A stretch of DNA of 64,000 nt, taken from NCBI RefSeq assembly GCF_038637725.1, contig NZ_CP152052.1, positions 603,501-667,500 of the forward strand, in the 5' to 3' direction. The stretch is from Psychrobacillus sp. FSL H8-0483. GTDB lineage: Bacteria > Bacillota > Bacilli > Bacillales_A > Planococcaceae. The position numbers and the translations under genes are program-made. The notes under the pieces were generated by a model, which made no database searches, was not told the DNA's origin, and saw nothing but the letters and a program-made list of their open reading frames with translations. Below, piece after piece: positions 44,838 to 54,243 of the stretch (position 1 is the first letter of the stretch; every line of letters begins with the position of its first letter).

Positions 44838-45320
44838 ATGAAGCTTCGTTTACTAACACTCGCAGCAATGTTTGCAGCACTTTGTGCAATCGGCGCATTC
44901 GTTAAAATTCCAGTTGGTATTGGAAGCGCGGCACTTGATACGGTGCCAGCACTTGTTTCAGGCGCATTCTTACCCCCTGTTTATGCAGGGGCAGCATCTT
45001 TAATCGGTCATTTATCATCATCTCTTTATGTAGGGTTCCCACTTGGACCGCTGCATATCATCATTGCGGTGGAAATGTTTATTATATTATTCGTATTTAC
45101 GAAGCTTCATCAAGCAGGACGTAAAGTGCTGAAGTGGGTATTTTTCATTTTTGCGAACAGTGTTCTTGCAACACTTCCGTTTTACTGGATTATCTCGCCA
45201 GCATTTTTCGTAGGAGCACTACCAGGAATTACGATTGCAACTGTTTTGAATGCGGGAATCGCAATGATTGTTTCACCAATGGTCGAGCGAGTAATGGAGC
45301 GTGTAAAAATCCATGCGTAA
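44838..45320 (+). CDS. cblT: ECF transporter S component, probable alpha-ribazole transporter CblT
   Basis: 160 aa, five or six spans, RLLTLAAMFAALCAIGAFVK at the N-terminus and ALDTVPALVSGAFLPPVYAG then HLSSSLYVGFPLGPLHIIIA, a typical ECF substrate-binding (S) component. The following gene looks like the alpha-ribazole kinase CblS, its known partner in Listeria and Geobacillus, which supports CblT. The ECF energising module must be elsewhere. 5 bp after pduO, 8-bp overlap with cblS. Confidence 0.75.
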   Translation: MKLRLLTLAAMFAALCAIGAFVKIPVGIGSAALDTVPALVSGAFLPPVYAGAASLIGHLSSSLYVGFPLGPLHIIIAVEMFIILFVFTKLHQAGRKVLKWVFFIFANSVLATLPFYWIISPAFFVGALPGITIATVLNAGIAMIVSPMVERVMERVKIHA

Positions 45321-45975
45321 TGCAGTTTTGTTGCCAAATGGATTTGTATTAACAACGGATAATTCTGCTGGTATCGGTGAAAAAGAACATGATATCGTTC
45401 CTGCTGCTGATGACATAGTTTCCTATTTCGCAGCTCGAGTAACGTTGCTAGAGCAGTGGGCAGCCCTTGCATATCCATCTTCCATTATTGTGCATAATTT
45501 TTCTGGTAATAAAAGCTGGGACCAGTATATTGCAGGCATAGAGAGATTATTTCAAGAGATTGAGGTAGAGTGTCCAGTCATTACGGGGAGTAGCGAAACC
45601 AACATGGAAACGATGCAATCAGCAATGGCCGTCACGATGATCGGTGAGAGACGAGAAGAACGACTCGATTCATACGACTGGTTTATCTATGGGAAACCTT
45701 GTGTTGGCAATGAAGTTCTCGAGGAAACAGAGAAAATTGCTAACATGAAAAAAATATGGAATGCCATAAACAACGGACTAGTCCATCGTGTTTGGCCAGT
45801 CGGCTCTACTGGAATATTGGAGGAATGCCATCGACTAGGATTGCTCGGAGAAGTAGATGGATGGGACTTAGGGAAATCTGCGGGACCAGCAACCTCTGTT
45901 TTACTAGGCATCCCACTAGATCGAAAAGAAGAAGCAAAAATGCACTTTGGGAAATATTTTGAAGCAATAAAGTAA
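45313..45975 (+). CDS. cblS: Probable alpha-ribazole kinase CblS (PurM/AIR-synthase-like)
   Basis: 220 aa. Segments LTTDNSAGIGEKEHDIVPAA, VHNFSGNKSWDQYIAGIERL, ITGSSETNMETMQSAMAVTM and VDGWDLGKSAGPATSVLLGI give the metal/ATP-binding pattern of PurM/ThiL-like kinases, as described for CblS. It would phosphorylate salvaged alpha-ribazole for CobS, replacing the missing CobT route. I first considered a free-standing CbiZ, but the D-N-S-x-GIGEKE pattern argues against it. Last gene of the operon. Confidence 0.78.
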   Translation: MRNAVLLPNGFVLTTDNSAGIGEKEHDIVPAADDIVSYFAARVTLLEQWAALAYPSSIIVHNFSGNKSWDQYIAGIERLFQEIEVECPVITGSSETNMETMQSAMAVTMIGERREERLDSYDWFIYGKPCVGNEVLEETEKIANMKKIWNAINNGLVHRVWPVGSTGILEECHRLGLLGEVDGWDLGKSAGPATSVLLGIPLDRKEEAKMHFGKYFEAIK

Positions 45976-45984
45976 GGAATTGGG

Positions 45985-46150
45985 GCTAGCTCGCATAGAG
46001 ATAGCTCTTTATTGTGGGAACTGGTCTCGGTTTCAGGTAAATTAGTCTCGGTTCATGTACAACTAGTTGCGGTTGTGAGTAAACTGGTTGCGATTCCGAG
46101 CGAATTGGTCTCGTTAAGCCGTATTCTAACTAATTATGTATAATAATTCC
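45985..46150 (+). repeat. 21-bp-period element D, complete
   Basis: Starts with CTAGCTCGCATAGAGATAGC and TCTTTATTGTGGGAA. Five units are centred on CTGGTCTCGGTT (46021), TTAGTCTCGGTT, CTAGTTGCGGTT, CTGGTTGCGATT and TTGGTCTCGTTA, exactly 21 bp apart. The tail AAGCCGTATTCTAACTAATT and ATGTATAATAATTCC ends at 46150. It follows the cblS stop and its hairpin may serve as terminator. Confidence 0.88.
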
Positions 46151-46175
46151 ATCTCAAAATTAATATACTAATGAA

Positions 46176-46347
46176 TAAAGAGTTATCTCGCATAGAGATA
46201 GCTCTTTATTGTGAGAAATGGACTCGGTTTCAGGTGAAATAGTCTCGGTTCATGGACAACTACTTGCGGTTCCGACTAAATTGGTTGCGATTTCAGACGA
46301 ATTGGTCTCGTTAAGCCGTATTCTAACTAATTATGTATAATAATTCC
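46176..46347 (+). repeat. 21-bp-period element E, tandem copy of D
   Basis: Begins AAGAGTTATCTCGCATAGAG / ATAGCTCTTTATTGTGAGAA, a terminator-like hairpin (AGAGTTATCTC / GAGATAGCTCT). Units ATGGACTCGGTT, ATAGTCTCGGTT, CTACTTGCGGTT, TTGGTTGCGATT and TTGGTCTCGTTA are again 21 bp apart, and the same tail ends at 46347. About 195 bp downstream of and parallel to element D. Confidence 0.88.
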
Positions 46348-46373
46348 ATCTGAAAAATTGATATGCTAATGAA

Positions 46374-46455
46374 AAAAGAATTATCTACAAAAGAAATAAC
46401 TCTTTATTGTGAGATGACATCTCGGTTAACATCCTGCTGTTCTCGATAACCTGCA
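46374..46455 (+). repeat. Element F, degenerate third tandem copy
   Basis: GAATTATCTACAAAAGAAAT with AACTCTTTATTGTGAGA keeps the left end; the repeat part is worn (ATCTCGGTTAACATCCTGCT, GTTCTCGATAACCTGCAAAG) and the tail is gone. Confidence 0.65.
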
Positions 46456-46565
46456 AAGTGATCACATCTTCTCCTTTAACCTCTTTACCCCTCAACCTAA
46501 TTAATAAAAGAAAATAAGTTTCAGTTCTAATGAAATAAAATTCTAGCAATTCCAATAAATAATTG

Positions 46566-46594
46566 TTGACTGAATGCTCACTCAGTTCTAATAT
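46566..46594 (+). promoter_or_regulatory. fadF promoter with TetR/FadR-type operator
   Basis: TTGACT (46566-46571), 17-bp spacer, TAATAT (46589-46594). The spacer is filled by ACTGAATGCTCACTCAGT (46569-46586), an imperfect dyad close to the FadR (YsiA) consensus of Bacillus (TGAATGANTANTCATTCA). A related site lies upstream of the thiolase gene. Confidence 0.75.
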
Positions 46595-46675
46595 TATAGT
46601 TAATTCTTATAATTCTATTTATATAATGGTATTCTATCCATATCATCATTTTACATCTTAGAGGGGGAGAATAAG

Positions 46676-48838
46676 ATGGGTCCATTGTTAATAGCAAACT
46701 GGGTAATGTTTATAGCAGTTACTTTGTATGCAATTGGTTTATTCGCATATTTGTTAAAAACGAGGTATGCATATATTAAATTAGGGAAAAAAGTTGAATT
46801 TGAAGACAATGTGAAGGAAAGACTTCGCAAAATTTGGGTGTATGTATTCGGACAAAAGAAACTTTTAAAAGATAAGAAAAGTGGAACAATCCACGTTATG
46901 TTTTTTTATGGGTTCTTACTTGTCCAACTTGGGGCAATCGATTTTATTTGGAAAGGATTAGCACCGGATTCGCATTTACCGCTTGGGCCGCTATATCCGG
47001 CATTTACATTCTTCCAAGAAATCGTGACATTAATTATTTTGGTAGCAGTTGTATGGGCATTCTATCGCCGCTACGTAGAGAAGTTAGTTCGTTTAAAACG
47101 AGGATGGAAAAATGGGCTTGTGCTTATTTTCATCGGTGGATTAATGGTTTCTGTATTAGTTGGTAACGGTATGGGAATGATTTGGCATGGCCATGAAGCA
47201 GTTTGGACGGAGCCGATTGCATCTTCTATTGCAACTATTTTTGGATTCTTACCAGACACGGCGGCAGTAGCTGTATTCTATATCATGTGGTGGGCGCATT
47301 TATTATTCCTACTCACATTCTTAGTGTATGTACCACAATCCAAGCATTTCCACTTAATCACTGGTCCAGCAAACGTATATTTCCATCGTTTAGACAATGT
47401 TGGTAAACTGCGTCCGATCAATTTTGAAGAGGCAGAAGATGAAGACGCGGATGAAGAAGAAATGCCTTCATTTGGTGTAGGTCGCATTCAAGACTTTACA
47501 CAAGCGCAAATGATCGACTTTTACGCATGTGTAGAATGTGGACGTTGTACAAATATGTGTCCTGCAACGGGAACAGGTAAAATGCTGTCACCGATGGACT
47601 TGATTGTTAAACTTCGTGATCATTTAACAATGACTGGAGCAGTTGAAACGAAGAAAAAGCCTTGGGTACCTGCACTTGCTTTCCAAGGAACAAAGGGGAA
47701 CCAGCTTGCGATGGCTGCTGGAGCAGAAGGAGCAGTAATCGAAGATATTTATAGCCCTTCATTAATTGGCGATGTTATCACAGAAGAAGAAATTTGGGCA
47801 TGTACGACTTGCCGTAACTGTGAAGACCAATGTCCAGTAATGAATGAGCATGTCGATAAAATTATTGACCTTCGTCGTTACTTAGTAATGACAGAAGGAA
47901 AAGTAAACCCGGATGCACAGCGCGCAATGACAAACATTGAACGTCAAGGAAATCCATGGGGCTTGAACCGTAAGGAGAAAGAGAACTGGAGAGATGCTCG
48001 TCCAGAGGTCCATATTCCTACAGTGAAAGAAGTATCTAAGGCTGGAGAAGAGTTTGAATACCTATTCTGGGTAGGTTCGATGGGATCGTTTGATAGTCGA
48101 TCACAAAAAATCGCCTTATCCTTTGCAAACTTAATGAACAAGGCGGGAGTGAAATTTGCGATTCTTGGAAATAAAGAAAAAAACTCTGGAGACACACCAC
48201 GTCGCCTAGGAAATGAGTTTTTATTCCAAGAGCTGGCTACTGCAAATATTTCCGAATTTGAAAAAACTGGCGTAACAAAAATAGTAACAATTGACCCACA
48301 TGCATACAATATCTTTAAAAATGAATACAGTGATTTTGGCTGGAATGGCGAAGTGCTTCACCATACAGAAATGCTATACGATTTAGTAAAATCAGGTCGC
48401 TTGAAACCACAATATGCGGTGGAAGAAACAATTACGTTCCACGATTCCTGTTACTTAGGTCGATACAATGATGTATACGATGCACCACGTGAAGTACTGA
48501 AAGCAATACCTGGCGTTAAGCTAGTGGAAATGAACCGTAACCGTGAATCAGGGATGTGCTGTGGAGCAGGTGGGGGACTAATGTGGATGGAAGAGCATGT
48601 AGGAAACCGTGTTAACGTTGCTCGAACTGAACAAGCATTAGAAGTAAATCCAACCGTTATATCTTCTGGATGTCCATACTGTTTAACTATGCTATCCGAT
48701 GGTACGAAAGCAAAAGAAGTAGAGGATACCGTTGGAACATACGATATCGCAGAACTACTAGAGAAATCTATTTTTGGAGAACAAACTCCACCAGTAGAAG
48801 AGGCAGTAGAAGAGCAAATCGAGGCAAACGTACAATAA
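46676..48838 (+). CDS. fadF: FadF-type membrane Fe-S oxidoreductase
   Basis: 720 aa. Five or six N-terminal spans (about residues 1-220) resemble a NarI-like haem/quinone module. Then two [4Fe-4S] ferredoxin clusters (CVECGRCTNMCP near residue 284, CTTCRNCEDQCP near residue 375) and C-terminal CCG domains (HDSCYLGRYND; GMCCGAGGGLMW; SSGCPYCLTM). It probably carries electrons from acyl-CoA dehydrogenases/ETF to quinone. The gene heads the fatty-acid oxidation cluster, as fadF (ywjF) does near acdA in B. subtilis. GAGGGGGAG precedes the ATG. Confidence 0.92.
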   Translation: MGPLLIANWVMFIAVTLYAIGLFAYLLKTRYAYIKLGKKVEFEDNVKERLRKIWVYVFGQKKLLKDKKSGTIHVMFFYGFLLVQLGAIDFIWKGLAPDSHLPLGPLYPAFTFFQEIVTLIILVAVVWAFYRRYVEKLVRLKRGWKNGLVLIFIGGLMVSVLVGNGMGMIWHGHEAVWTEPIASSIATIFGFLPDTAAVAVFYIMWWAHLLFLLTFLVYVPQSKHFHLITGPANVYFHRLDNVGKLRPINFEEAEDEDADEEEMPSFGVGRIQDFTQAQMIDFYACVECGRCTNMCPATGTGKMLSPMDLIVKLRDHLTMTGAVETKKKPWVPALAFQGTKGNQLAMAAGAEGAVIEDIYSPSLIGDVITEEEIWACTTCRNCEDQCPVMNEHVDKIIDLRRYLVMTEGKVNPDAQRAMTNIERQGNPWGLNRKEKENWRDARPEVHIPTVKEVSKAGEEFEYLFWVGSMGSFDSRSQKIALSFANLMNKAGVKFAILGNKEKNSGDTPRRLGNEFLFQELATANISEFEKTGVTKIVTIDPHAYNIFKNEYSDFGWNGEVLHHTEMLYDLVKSGRLKPQYAVEETITFHDSCYLGRYNDVYDAPREVLKAIPGVKLVEMNRNRESGMCCGAGGGLMWMEEHVGNRVNVARTEQALEVNPTVISSGCPYCLTMLSDGTKAKEVEDTVGTYDIAELLEKSIFGEQTPPVEEAVEEQIEANVQ

Positions 48839-48869
48839 ATAGACGTATCTCTATTGACTAGGCTTTGAT

Positions 48870-48917
48870 AAATTAGGTTGTTGATTTTGGCAGGTAACAA
48901 TCTTTTCGTTTAACAGA
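48870..48917. repeat. 48-bp core-less copy of mosaic element 1
   Basis: AAATTAGGTTGTTGATTTTG is joined directly to GCAGGTAACAATC and TCGTTTAACAGA, the same termini as the 236-bp element at 5806-6041 but without its GC-rich core. It lies between the fadF stop and its terminator. Confidence 0.75.
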
Positions 48918-48969
48918 GAGGGCTATTGATTAAAAAAAGAACATTCAGTAAACTAGAAGTAACAAGAGA

Positions 48970-48992
48970 GGGAGTAAAAGTACTCCCTTTTT
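48970..48992 (+). terminator. Intrinsic terminator after fadF
   Basis: GGGAGTA / TACTCCC stem with an AAAG loop, then five T. Confidence 0.85.
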
Positions 48993-49007
48993 CTAACAAG
49001 TGAAGTC

Positions 49008-49023
49008 GAGCGAGCGTTCAGTC
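49008..49023. promoter_or_regulatory. Second TetR/FadR-type operator, before the thiolase gene
   Basis: GAGCGAGCGTTCAGTC; its reverse complement GACTGAACGCTCGCTC matches the fadF operator at most positions (ACTGAAYGCTCRCTC). It lies about 60 bp upstream of the thiolase start. Confidence 0.65.
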
Positions 49024-49080
49024 AATTAGATTTTTTTATTTTACAACCAATGAAAGCGTATACAAAATAAAGGGGTGGCT

Positions 49081-50292
49081 GTGTTGAAAAAGACAGTAAT
49101 TTTGGATGGGGCACGTACAGCTTTTGGTAAGTTCGGTGGAGCATTTAGTAGTTTAACAGCTTCGGATCTTGGTGGGGTAGCAATAAAAGAAGCATTAAAT
49201 CGTGCAGGCGTACTAGCTAATCAGGTGGACGAAGTAATTATGGGGACAGTTTTACAAGCAGGGCAAGGTCAGATTCCTTCTAGACAGGCGGCAACAAAAG
49301 CAGGGATTCCTTGGTCAGTGAAAACAGAAACGATCAATAAAGTGTGCGCTTCTGGAATGCGAAGTGTCACGTTGGCTGATCAATTAATTCGCCTTGGGGA
49401 TGAAGAAATCATTGTTGCAGGTGGAATGGAATCGATGTCAAATGCTCCTTATTATTTACCTAAAGGTAGATTTGGACTTCGAATGGGAGATGCCCAAATG
49501 GTAGACGGGATGGTATATGACGGGCTTTCTTGTTCATTCCATCCAAAACATGTGCATATGGGGACATACGGAAATTCTACTGCTGAGGCGTTCCAGTTAT
49601 CACGTGAAAAGCAGGATGAATGGTCGTATAGAAGTCATGATCGTGCGTTAAAAGCAATTGATAACGGTATTTTTGCAGAGGAAATCATCTCAGTGGAGAT
49701 ACCTCAGCGAAAAGGCGATCCAATCATTGTAAATCAAGATGAAGCACCTCGCCGTGATACTTCTGTCGAATCACTTGCAAAGCTAAAGCCTGCATTCGGA
49801 AATGATGGGACGATTACAGCAGGGAATGCACCTGGTATTAATGACGGAGCTTGCGCAATCGTTTTAACCAATGAAGAAAGAGCAAAAGAACTTGGTAAAG
49901 AGCCACTTGCTTATGTTTTGGGTCATGCTGAAATTGCAATTGAGCCGGAAAACTTCCCTCAAACACCCGGTATAGTAATTAATAAATTGCTTGATAAAAC
50001 AGGGAAAACACTTGCAGATATTGATTTATTTGAAATTAATGAAGCTTTTGCAGCTGTAGCACTGGTGAGTAGCCAGATTGCAGGGTTAGAAGAGGAAAAG
50101 GTGAATGTAAATGGCGGAGCAGTAGCGCTAGGTCATCCAATTGGGGCCTCTGGAGCCCGTCTTATTTTAACGCTTGCATATGAATTGAAACGCCGTGGCG
50201 GTGGGATTGGAGTAGCAGCAATTTGTTCAGGTGGCGGGCAAGGCGACGCTATTATGATTGAAGTTCCAAAAACAGGGGGAAGTAACGTATGA
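49081..50292 (+). CDS. Acetyl-CoA acetyltransferase (thiolase)
   Basis: About 403 aa. The GTG at 49081 (or the TTG at 49084) fits AAAGGGGTGG better than the GTG at 49075, which is part of the ribosome binding site. The catalytic cysteine is in [11 protein letters not shown] (near residue 90), with [17 protein letters not shown] and [11 protein letters not shown] at the C-terminus. It cleaves 3-ketoacyl-CoA or condenses acetyl-CoA. It overlaps the next gene by 4 bp. Whether it acts on short (MmgA-like) or long chains cannot be told. Confidence 0.94.
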   Translation: MLKKTVILDGARTAFGKFGGAFSSLTASDLGGVAIKEALNRAGVLANQVDEVIMGTVLQAGQGQIPSRQAATKAGIPWSVKTETINKVCASGMRSVTLADQLIRLGDEEIIVAGGMESMSNAPYYLPKGRFGLRMGDAQMVDGMVYDGLSCSFHPKHVHMGTYGNSTAEAFQLSREKQDEWSYRSHDRALKAIDNGIFAEEIISVEIPQRKGDPIIVNQDEAPRRDTSVESLAKLKPAFGNDGTITAGNAPGINDGACAIVLTNEERAKELGKEPLAYVLGHAEIAIEPENFPQTPGIVINKLLDKTGKTLADIDLFEINEAFAAVALVSSQIAGLEEEKVNVNGGAVALGHPIGASGARLILTLAYELKRRGGGIGVAAICSGGGQGDAIMIEVPKTGGSNV

Positions 50293-51140
50293 CAATCCAA
50301 AAAGTAATGGTAATCGGAGCAGGACAGATGGGCTCAGGAATTGCACAGGTCTGTGCACAAGCAGGATATACAGTAAAGTTAAATGACCGGGAAGAACAAT
50401 TTTACGATCGCGGAATTCAAACAATCACCAAAAACCTTTCGCGCCAAGTGGAAAAAGGTCGTATGACAGAAGATGAAAAACAAGCAGTACTAAACAATAT
50501 TACAATGTCACTGTCAATCGAAGATGCGAATGATGTAGACATCGTCATTGAAGCTGCTATTGAAAATATGGAAATCAAGCAATCTATCTTTAAACAACTA
50601 GATGAAATTACACCAAAGCATACGATTCTAGCAACCAATACATCATCGCTTCCAATTACAGAAATTGCCGCTGCCACAAATCGTCCAGCGCAAGTAATTG
50701 GAATGCATTTCATGAACCCGGTTCCAGTAATGAAGCTAGTGGAAATCATCCGCGGATTAGCAACATCCGACGAAGTGTATACATCAGTTGAAGACATGAC
50801 GAAAAAATTGAGCAAAGTACCAGTGGAGGTAAACGATTTTCCTGGATTTGTTTCTAACCGTATATTGATGCCGATGATCAATGAAGCCATTTATACGCTT
50901 TATGAAGGGGTCGCAACAAAAGAAGCAATTGATGATGTGATGAAACTAGGAATGAACCATCCAATGGGACCACTTCAGTTAGCAGATTTTATCGGTTTAG
51001 ATACCTGCTTATACATTATGGAAATCCTACATGAAGGATTTGGAGACAGTAAATATCGTCCGTGTCCACTACTTAGAAAATATGTAAAGGCTGGTTGGAT
51101 GGGGAAAAAATCAGGTCGAGGATTTTACAGCTACGAATAA
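50289..51140 (+). CDS. 3-hydroxybutyryl-CoA dehydrogenase
   Basis: 283 aa. The NAD site is [20 protein letters not shown]; catalytic residues are in [15 protein letters not shown] and [17 protein letters not shown]; the C-terminal domain holds ANHP-type sequence ([20 protein letters not shown]). It oxidises short-chain 3-hydroxyacyl-CoA (Hbd/MmgB type). ATGA overlap with the thiolase gene. Confidence 0.95.
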   Translation: MTIQKVMVIGAGQMGSGIAQVCAQAGYTVKLNDREEQFYDRGIQTITKNLSRQVEKGRMTEDEKQAVLNNITMSLSIEDANDVDIVIEAAIENMEIKQSIFKQLDEITPKHTILATNTSSLPITEIAAATNRPAQVIGMHFMNPVPVMKLVEIIRGLATSDEVYTSVEDMTKKLSKVPVEVNDFPGFVSNRILMPMINEAIYTLYEGVATKEAIDDVMKLGMNHPMGPLQLADFIGLDTCLYIMEILHEGFGDSKYRPCPLLRKYVKAGWMGKKSGRGFYSYE

Positions 51141-51190
51141 ACCGAATTTAGTCGGCCAGACCGTTAATACGGGATAAAGGGGTAATTAAG

Positions 51191-52327
51191 ATGGAATTGA
51201 AATTCACCGAAGAACAACTAATGATGCGCAATATGGTTAGAGACTTTGCTAAAACAGAAATTGAACCATTTATTGAACGAATGGAACAAGGGGAGTTCCC
51301 CCGTGAAATTATTAATAAAATGGGCGAACTTGGGTTAATGGGAATTACAGTTCCGGAACAATATGGCGGTTCTGAGATGGATTTTACAAGCTATGTTATC
51401 GCGATTAACGAACTGTCAAAAGTGAGTGCAGTTATCGGTGTCATTCTATCAGTTCATACATCTGTTGGAACAAATCCAATTCTTTATTTTGGGAATGATA
51501 AACAAAAAAATAAATACCTACCAAAGCTAGCTTCAGGCGAATATTTAGGAGCATTTTGCTTAACGGAACCGTCAGCAGGATCAGATGCGGCTGCATTGAA
51601 AACAAAAGCCGTTAAACAAGGTGATCATTATATACTGAACGGCTCCAAAGTATTTATTACAAATGGTGGTGAAGCAGATGTGAATATAGTCTTTGCTTCT
51701 ACGGATGCATCACAAGGATCTAAAGGGATTTCTGCTTTTATTGTGGAGAAAGACACACCGGGTTTTATTATCGGAAAAGATGAACATAAAATGGGCTTAC
51801 ACGGCTCGAGAACTGTGCAAATGACATTTGAAGATATGAAAATTCCAGTTGAAAACCTTCTTGGAGAAGAAGGAGAGGGCTTTAAAATAGCGATGGCCAA
51901 CTTAAATACAGGTCGTATTGGAATTGCTACGCAGGCGCTAGGCATTGCAGAGGCGGCGTTTGAGGCGGCAGTTGCATATGCAAAAGAGCGTGAGCAATTC
52001 GGTAAGCCTATTGCTGCAAATCAAGGGGTCGGCTTCAAGCTTGCAGATATGGGCACAGCGGTAGAAGCAGCACGACTACTTATTTACCGTGCAGCTAGCC
52101 TACGAGATCAGGGAATTCCATGTGGAAAAGAAGCGTCGATGGCAAAGCTATTTGCTTCGAAGACTGCTGTAGACGTTGCAATTGAAGCAGTTCAAGTATT
52201 TGGAGGATATGGTTATACAGAAGATTATCCAGTAGAACGTTATTTCCGAGACGCTAAAATTACGGAAATCTACGAAGGAACAAGCGAAATACAACGAATC
52301 GTTATAAGCAAGCATTTGATCAAATAA
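51191..52327 (+). CDS. Acyl-CoA dehydrogenase, copy 1
   Basis: 378 aa flavoprotein. FCLTEPSAGSDAAALKTKAV (FAD/substrate), GSKVFITNGGEADVNIVFAS, the catalytic glutamate region in RDAKITEIYEGTSEIQRIVI, and [20 protein letters not shown]. It introduces the alpha-beta double bond into a short- or branched-chain acyl-CoA and passes electrons to ETF. AAAGGGGTAATT precedes the ATG. Confidence 0.94.
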   Translation: MELKFTEEQLMMRNMVRDFAKTEIEPFIERMEQGEFPREIINKMGELGLMGITVPEQYGGSEMDFTSYVIAINELSKVSAVIGVILSVHTSVGTNPILYFGNDKQKNKYLPKLASGEYLGAFCLTEPSAGSDAAALKTKAVKQGDHYILNGSKVFITNGGEADVNIVFASTDASQGSKGISAFIVEKDTPGFIIGKDEHKMGLHGSRTVQMTFEDMKIPVENLLGEEGEGFKIAMANLNTGRIGIATQALGIAEAAFEAAVAYAKEREQFGKPIAANQGVGFKLADMGTAVEAARLLIYRAASLRDQGIPCGKEASMAKLFASKTAVDVAIEAVQVFGGYGYTEDYPVERYFRDAKITEIYEGTSEIQRIVISKHLIK

Positions 52328-52441
52328 ATTTCCAATAAATGGCTAAGAGTAACGAAATCGACTCAATAAGAGAGTAATCAAAATTCATCCGAGAACAAGC
52401 GACAAACCAATACACTACTACCAAAAAAGGCGGGATAAACA

Positions 52442-53581
52442 ATGAACTTTCAACTATCAGAAGAACATGAAATGATTCGGAAAATGGTACGTGACTTTGC
52501 AGAAAAGGAAGTAGGTCCAACAGCTGCTGAGCGTGACGAAGAAGAACGCTTTGACCGTGAGATTTTTGACAAAATGGCAGAGCTAGGTTTAACAGGTATT
52601 CCTTGGCCAGAAGAATACGGTGGAATCGGTTCCGATTATCTTGCGTATTGCATCGCAGTAGAAGAACTATCTCGGGTTTGTGCGTCAACTGGCGTAACAC
52701 TTTCTGCGCACACATCACTTGCTGGATGGCCAATTTTTAAATATGGCAATGAAGAGCAAAAACAAAAATACCTTCGTCCAATGGCAGAGGGAACAAAAAT
52801 TGGTGGATATGGTTTAACAGAAGCGGGATCAGGATCGGATGCAGGTGGAATGAAAACAACTGCTAAATTAGATGGTGATCACTACGTATTAAACGGCTCT
52901 AAGATTTTCATTACAAATGGTGGGATTGCTGACATCTATGTAGTGTTTGCAGTAACAGATCCAGAATCAAAACATAAGGGTACAAGTGCATTTATCGTAG
53001 AAGCAGATTTTGCAGGATTCTCTGTTGGGAAAAAAGAAAAGAAACTAGGAATTCGTTCTTCACCAACTACAGAAATTATTTTTGATAACTGCCGAATTCC
53101 AAAAGAAAACCTTCTTGGGGAAGAAGGAGAAGGCTTTATTATCGCAATGAAAACATTAGATGGCGGACGTAACGGGATTGCTGCGCAAGCAGTAGGAATT
53201 GCGCAAGGTGCACTGGATGCATCTGTGACTTATGCAAAAGATCGTGTCCAATTTGGAAAACCAATCGTTGCAAACCAAGGGGTATCCTTCAAACTAGCGG
53301 ATATGGCAACTTCTATAGAAGCATCTCGTTTACTGACATATCAAGCTGCATGGCTGGAGTCAAATGGACTTCCATATGGAAAAGAATCTGCCATGGCAAA
53401 ACTAATGGCTGGAGATACTGCGATGAAGGTGACAACAGAGGCAGTGCAAGTATTTGGTGGATACGGATATACAAAAGATTACCCAGTAGAGCGTTATATG
53501 CGCGATGCAAAAATAACGCAAATTTACGAGGGAACACAAGAAATTCAACGTCTTGTTATTTCTCGTATGCTGACAAAATAA
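52442..53581 (+). CDS. acdA: Acyl-CoA dehydrogenase, copy 2 (AcdA type)
   Basis: 379 aa, clearly paralogous to the upstream gene: [61 protein letters not shown]. subtilis acdA lies in the corresponding place between fadF and rpoE. The 114-bp gap from copy 1 holds nothing notable. Two paralogues in tandem suggest different chain types, for example isobutyryl- and butyryl-CoA, fitting IcmF downstream (inference). Confidence 0.93.
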   Translation: MNFQLSEEHEMIRKMVRDFAEKEVGPTAAERDEEERFDREIFDKMAELGLTGIPWPEEYGGIGSDYLAYCIAVEELSRVCASTGVTLSAHTSLAGWPIFKYGNEEQKQKYLRPMAEGTKIGGYGLTEAGSGSDAGGMKTTAKLDGDHYVLNGSKIFITNGGIADIYVVFAVTDPESKHKGTSAFIVEADFAGFSVGKKEKKLGIRSSPTTEIIFDNCRIPKENLLGEEGEGFIIAMKTLDGGRNGIAAQAVGIAQGALDASVTYAKDRVQFGKPIVANQGVSFKLADMATSIEASRLLTYQAAWLESNGLPYGKESAMAKLMAGDTAMKVTTEAVQVFGGYGYTKDYPVERYMRDAKITQIYEGTQEIQRLVISRMLTK

Positions 53582-53584
53582 TAG

Positions 53585-54211
53585 ATGCATATGGACAAAA
53601 AGCATGAAGTACTGACTACTGTAAAAGATGGAAATCTCATTGAAAAAAGACGTCAGCAAATGATTCAAGCAGCTGTTTCACTATTTAAGGAAAAAGGCTT
53701 TCACCGAGCGACAACAAGAGAAATTGCAAAGGAAGCTGGCTTTAGCATTGGGACACTCTATGAATATATTCGTACAAAGGAAGATGTCCTCTATTTAGTT
53801 TGCGATAGTATCTACAATGAAGTACACACAAAACTATCAGAATTTACACCTGAAAATGGGACAATAGAGGACTTGGAAAATGCAGTACGTCATTATTACG
53901 GTGTAATTGATGACATGTCTGATGAGTTTGTTGTGATGTACCAAGAATCTAAGTCCTTACCGAAAAACGCACTTGAATATGTACTAAAAAAAGAACTAGA
54001 AATGGTTGAGATCTTTCATAAAATTCTCGTTGGTTGTATACAAGCTGGGGAACTTGAGCTAACGGAGGCACAAGCTAAACTCTATGCTCATACACTTGTC
54101 GTTCAAGGACAAATGTGGGCATTTAGAAGATGGGCTTTGAGCAAGGAATATTCAATCGAACAATTTACAGAACTACAAATACAAGTATTACTCAATGGGA
54201 TGAAGAAATAG
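53585..54211 (+). CDS. fadR: TetR-family regulator, FadR-like
   Basis: 208 aa. N-terminal Tet[24 protein letters not shown] followed by [20 protein letters not shown]. The C-terminal ligand domain is helical. Bacillus FadR represses beta-oxidation genes and is released by long-chain acyl-CoA. Its place 3 bp after acdA and the two matching operators (46569-46586, 49008-49023) indicate local control. No good ribosome binding site is visible; translation may rely on coupling to acdA. Confidence 0.85.
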   Translation: MHMDKKHEVLTTVKDGNLIEKRRQQMIQAAVSLFKEKGFHRATTREIAKEAGFSIGTLYEYIRTKEDVLYLVCDSIYNEVHTKLSEFTPENGTIEDLENAVRHYYGVIDDMSDEFVVMYQESKSLPKNALEYVLKKELEMVEIFHKILVGCIQAGELELTEAQAKLYAHTLVVQGQMWAFRRWALSKEYSIEQFTELQIQVLLNGMKK

Positions 54212-54243
54212 TTTCGATTGCTAACAAACAAAGGGGGAACAAC

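Noticed and set aside
45313-45975. Free-standing CbiZ as identity of the last B12-operon gene
   Set aside because: Motifs DNSAGIGEKE and ITGSSETN fit PurM-like kinases (CblS), and the partner cblT precedes it.
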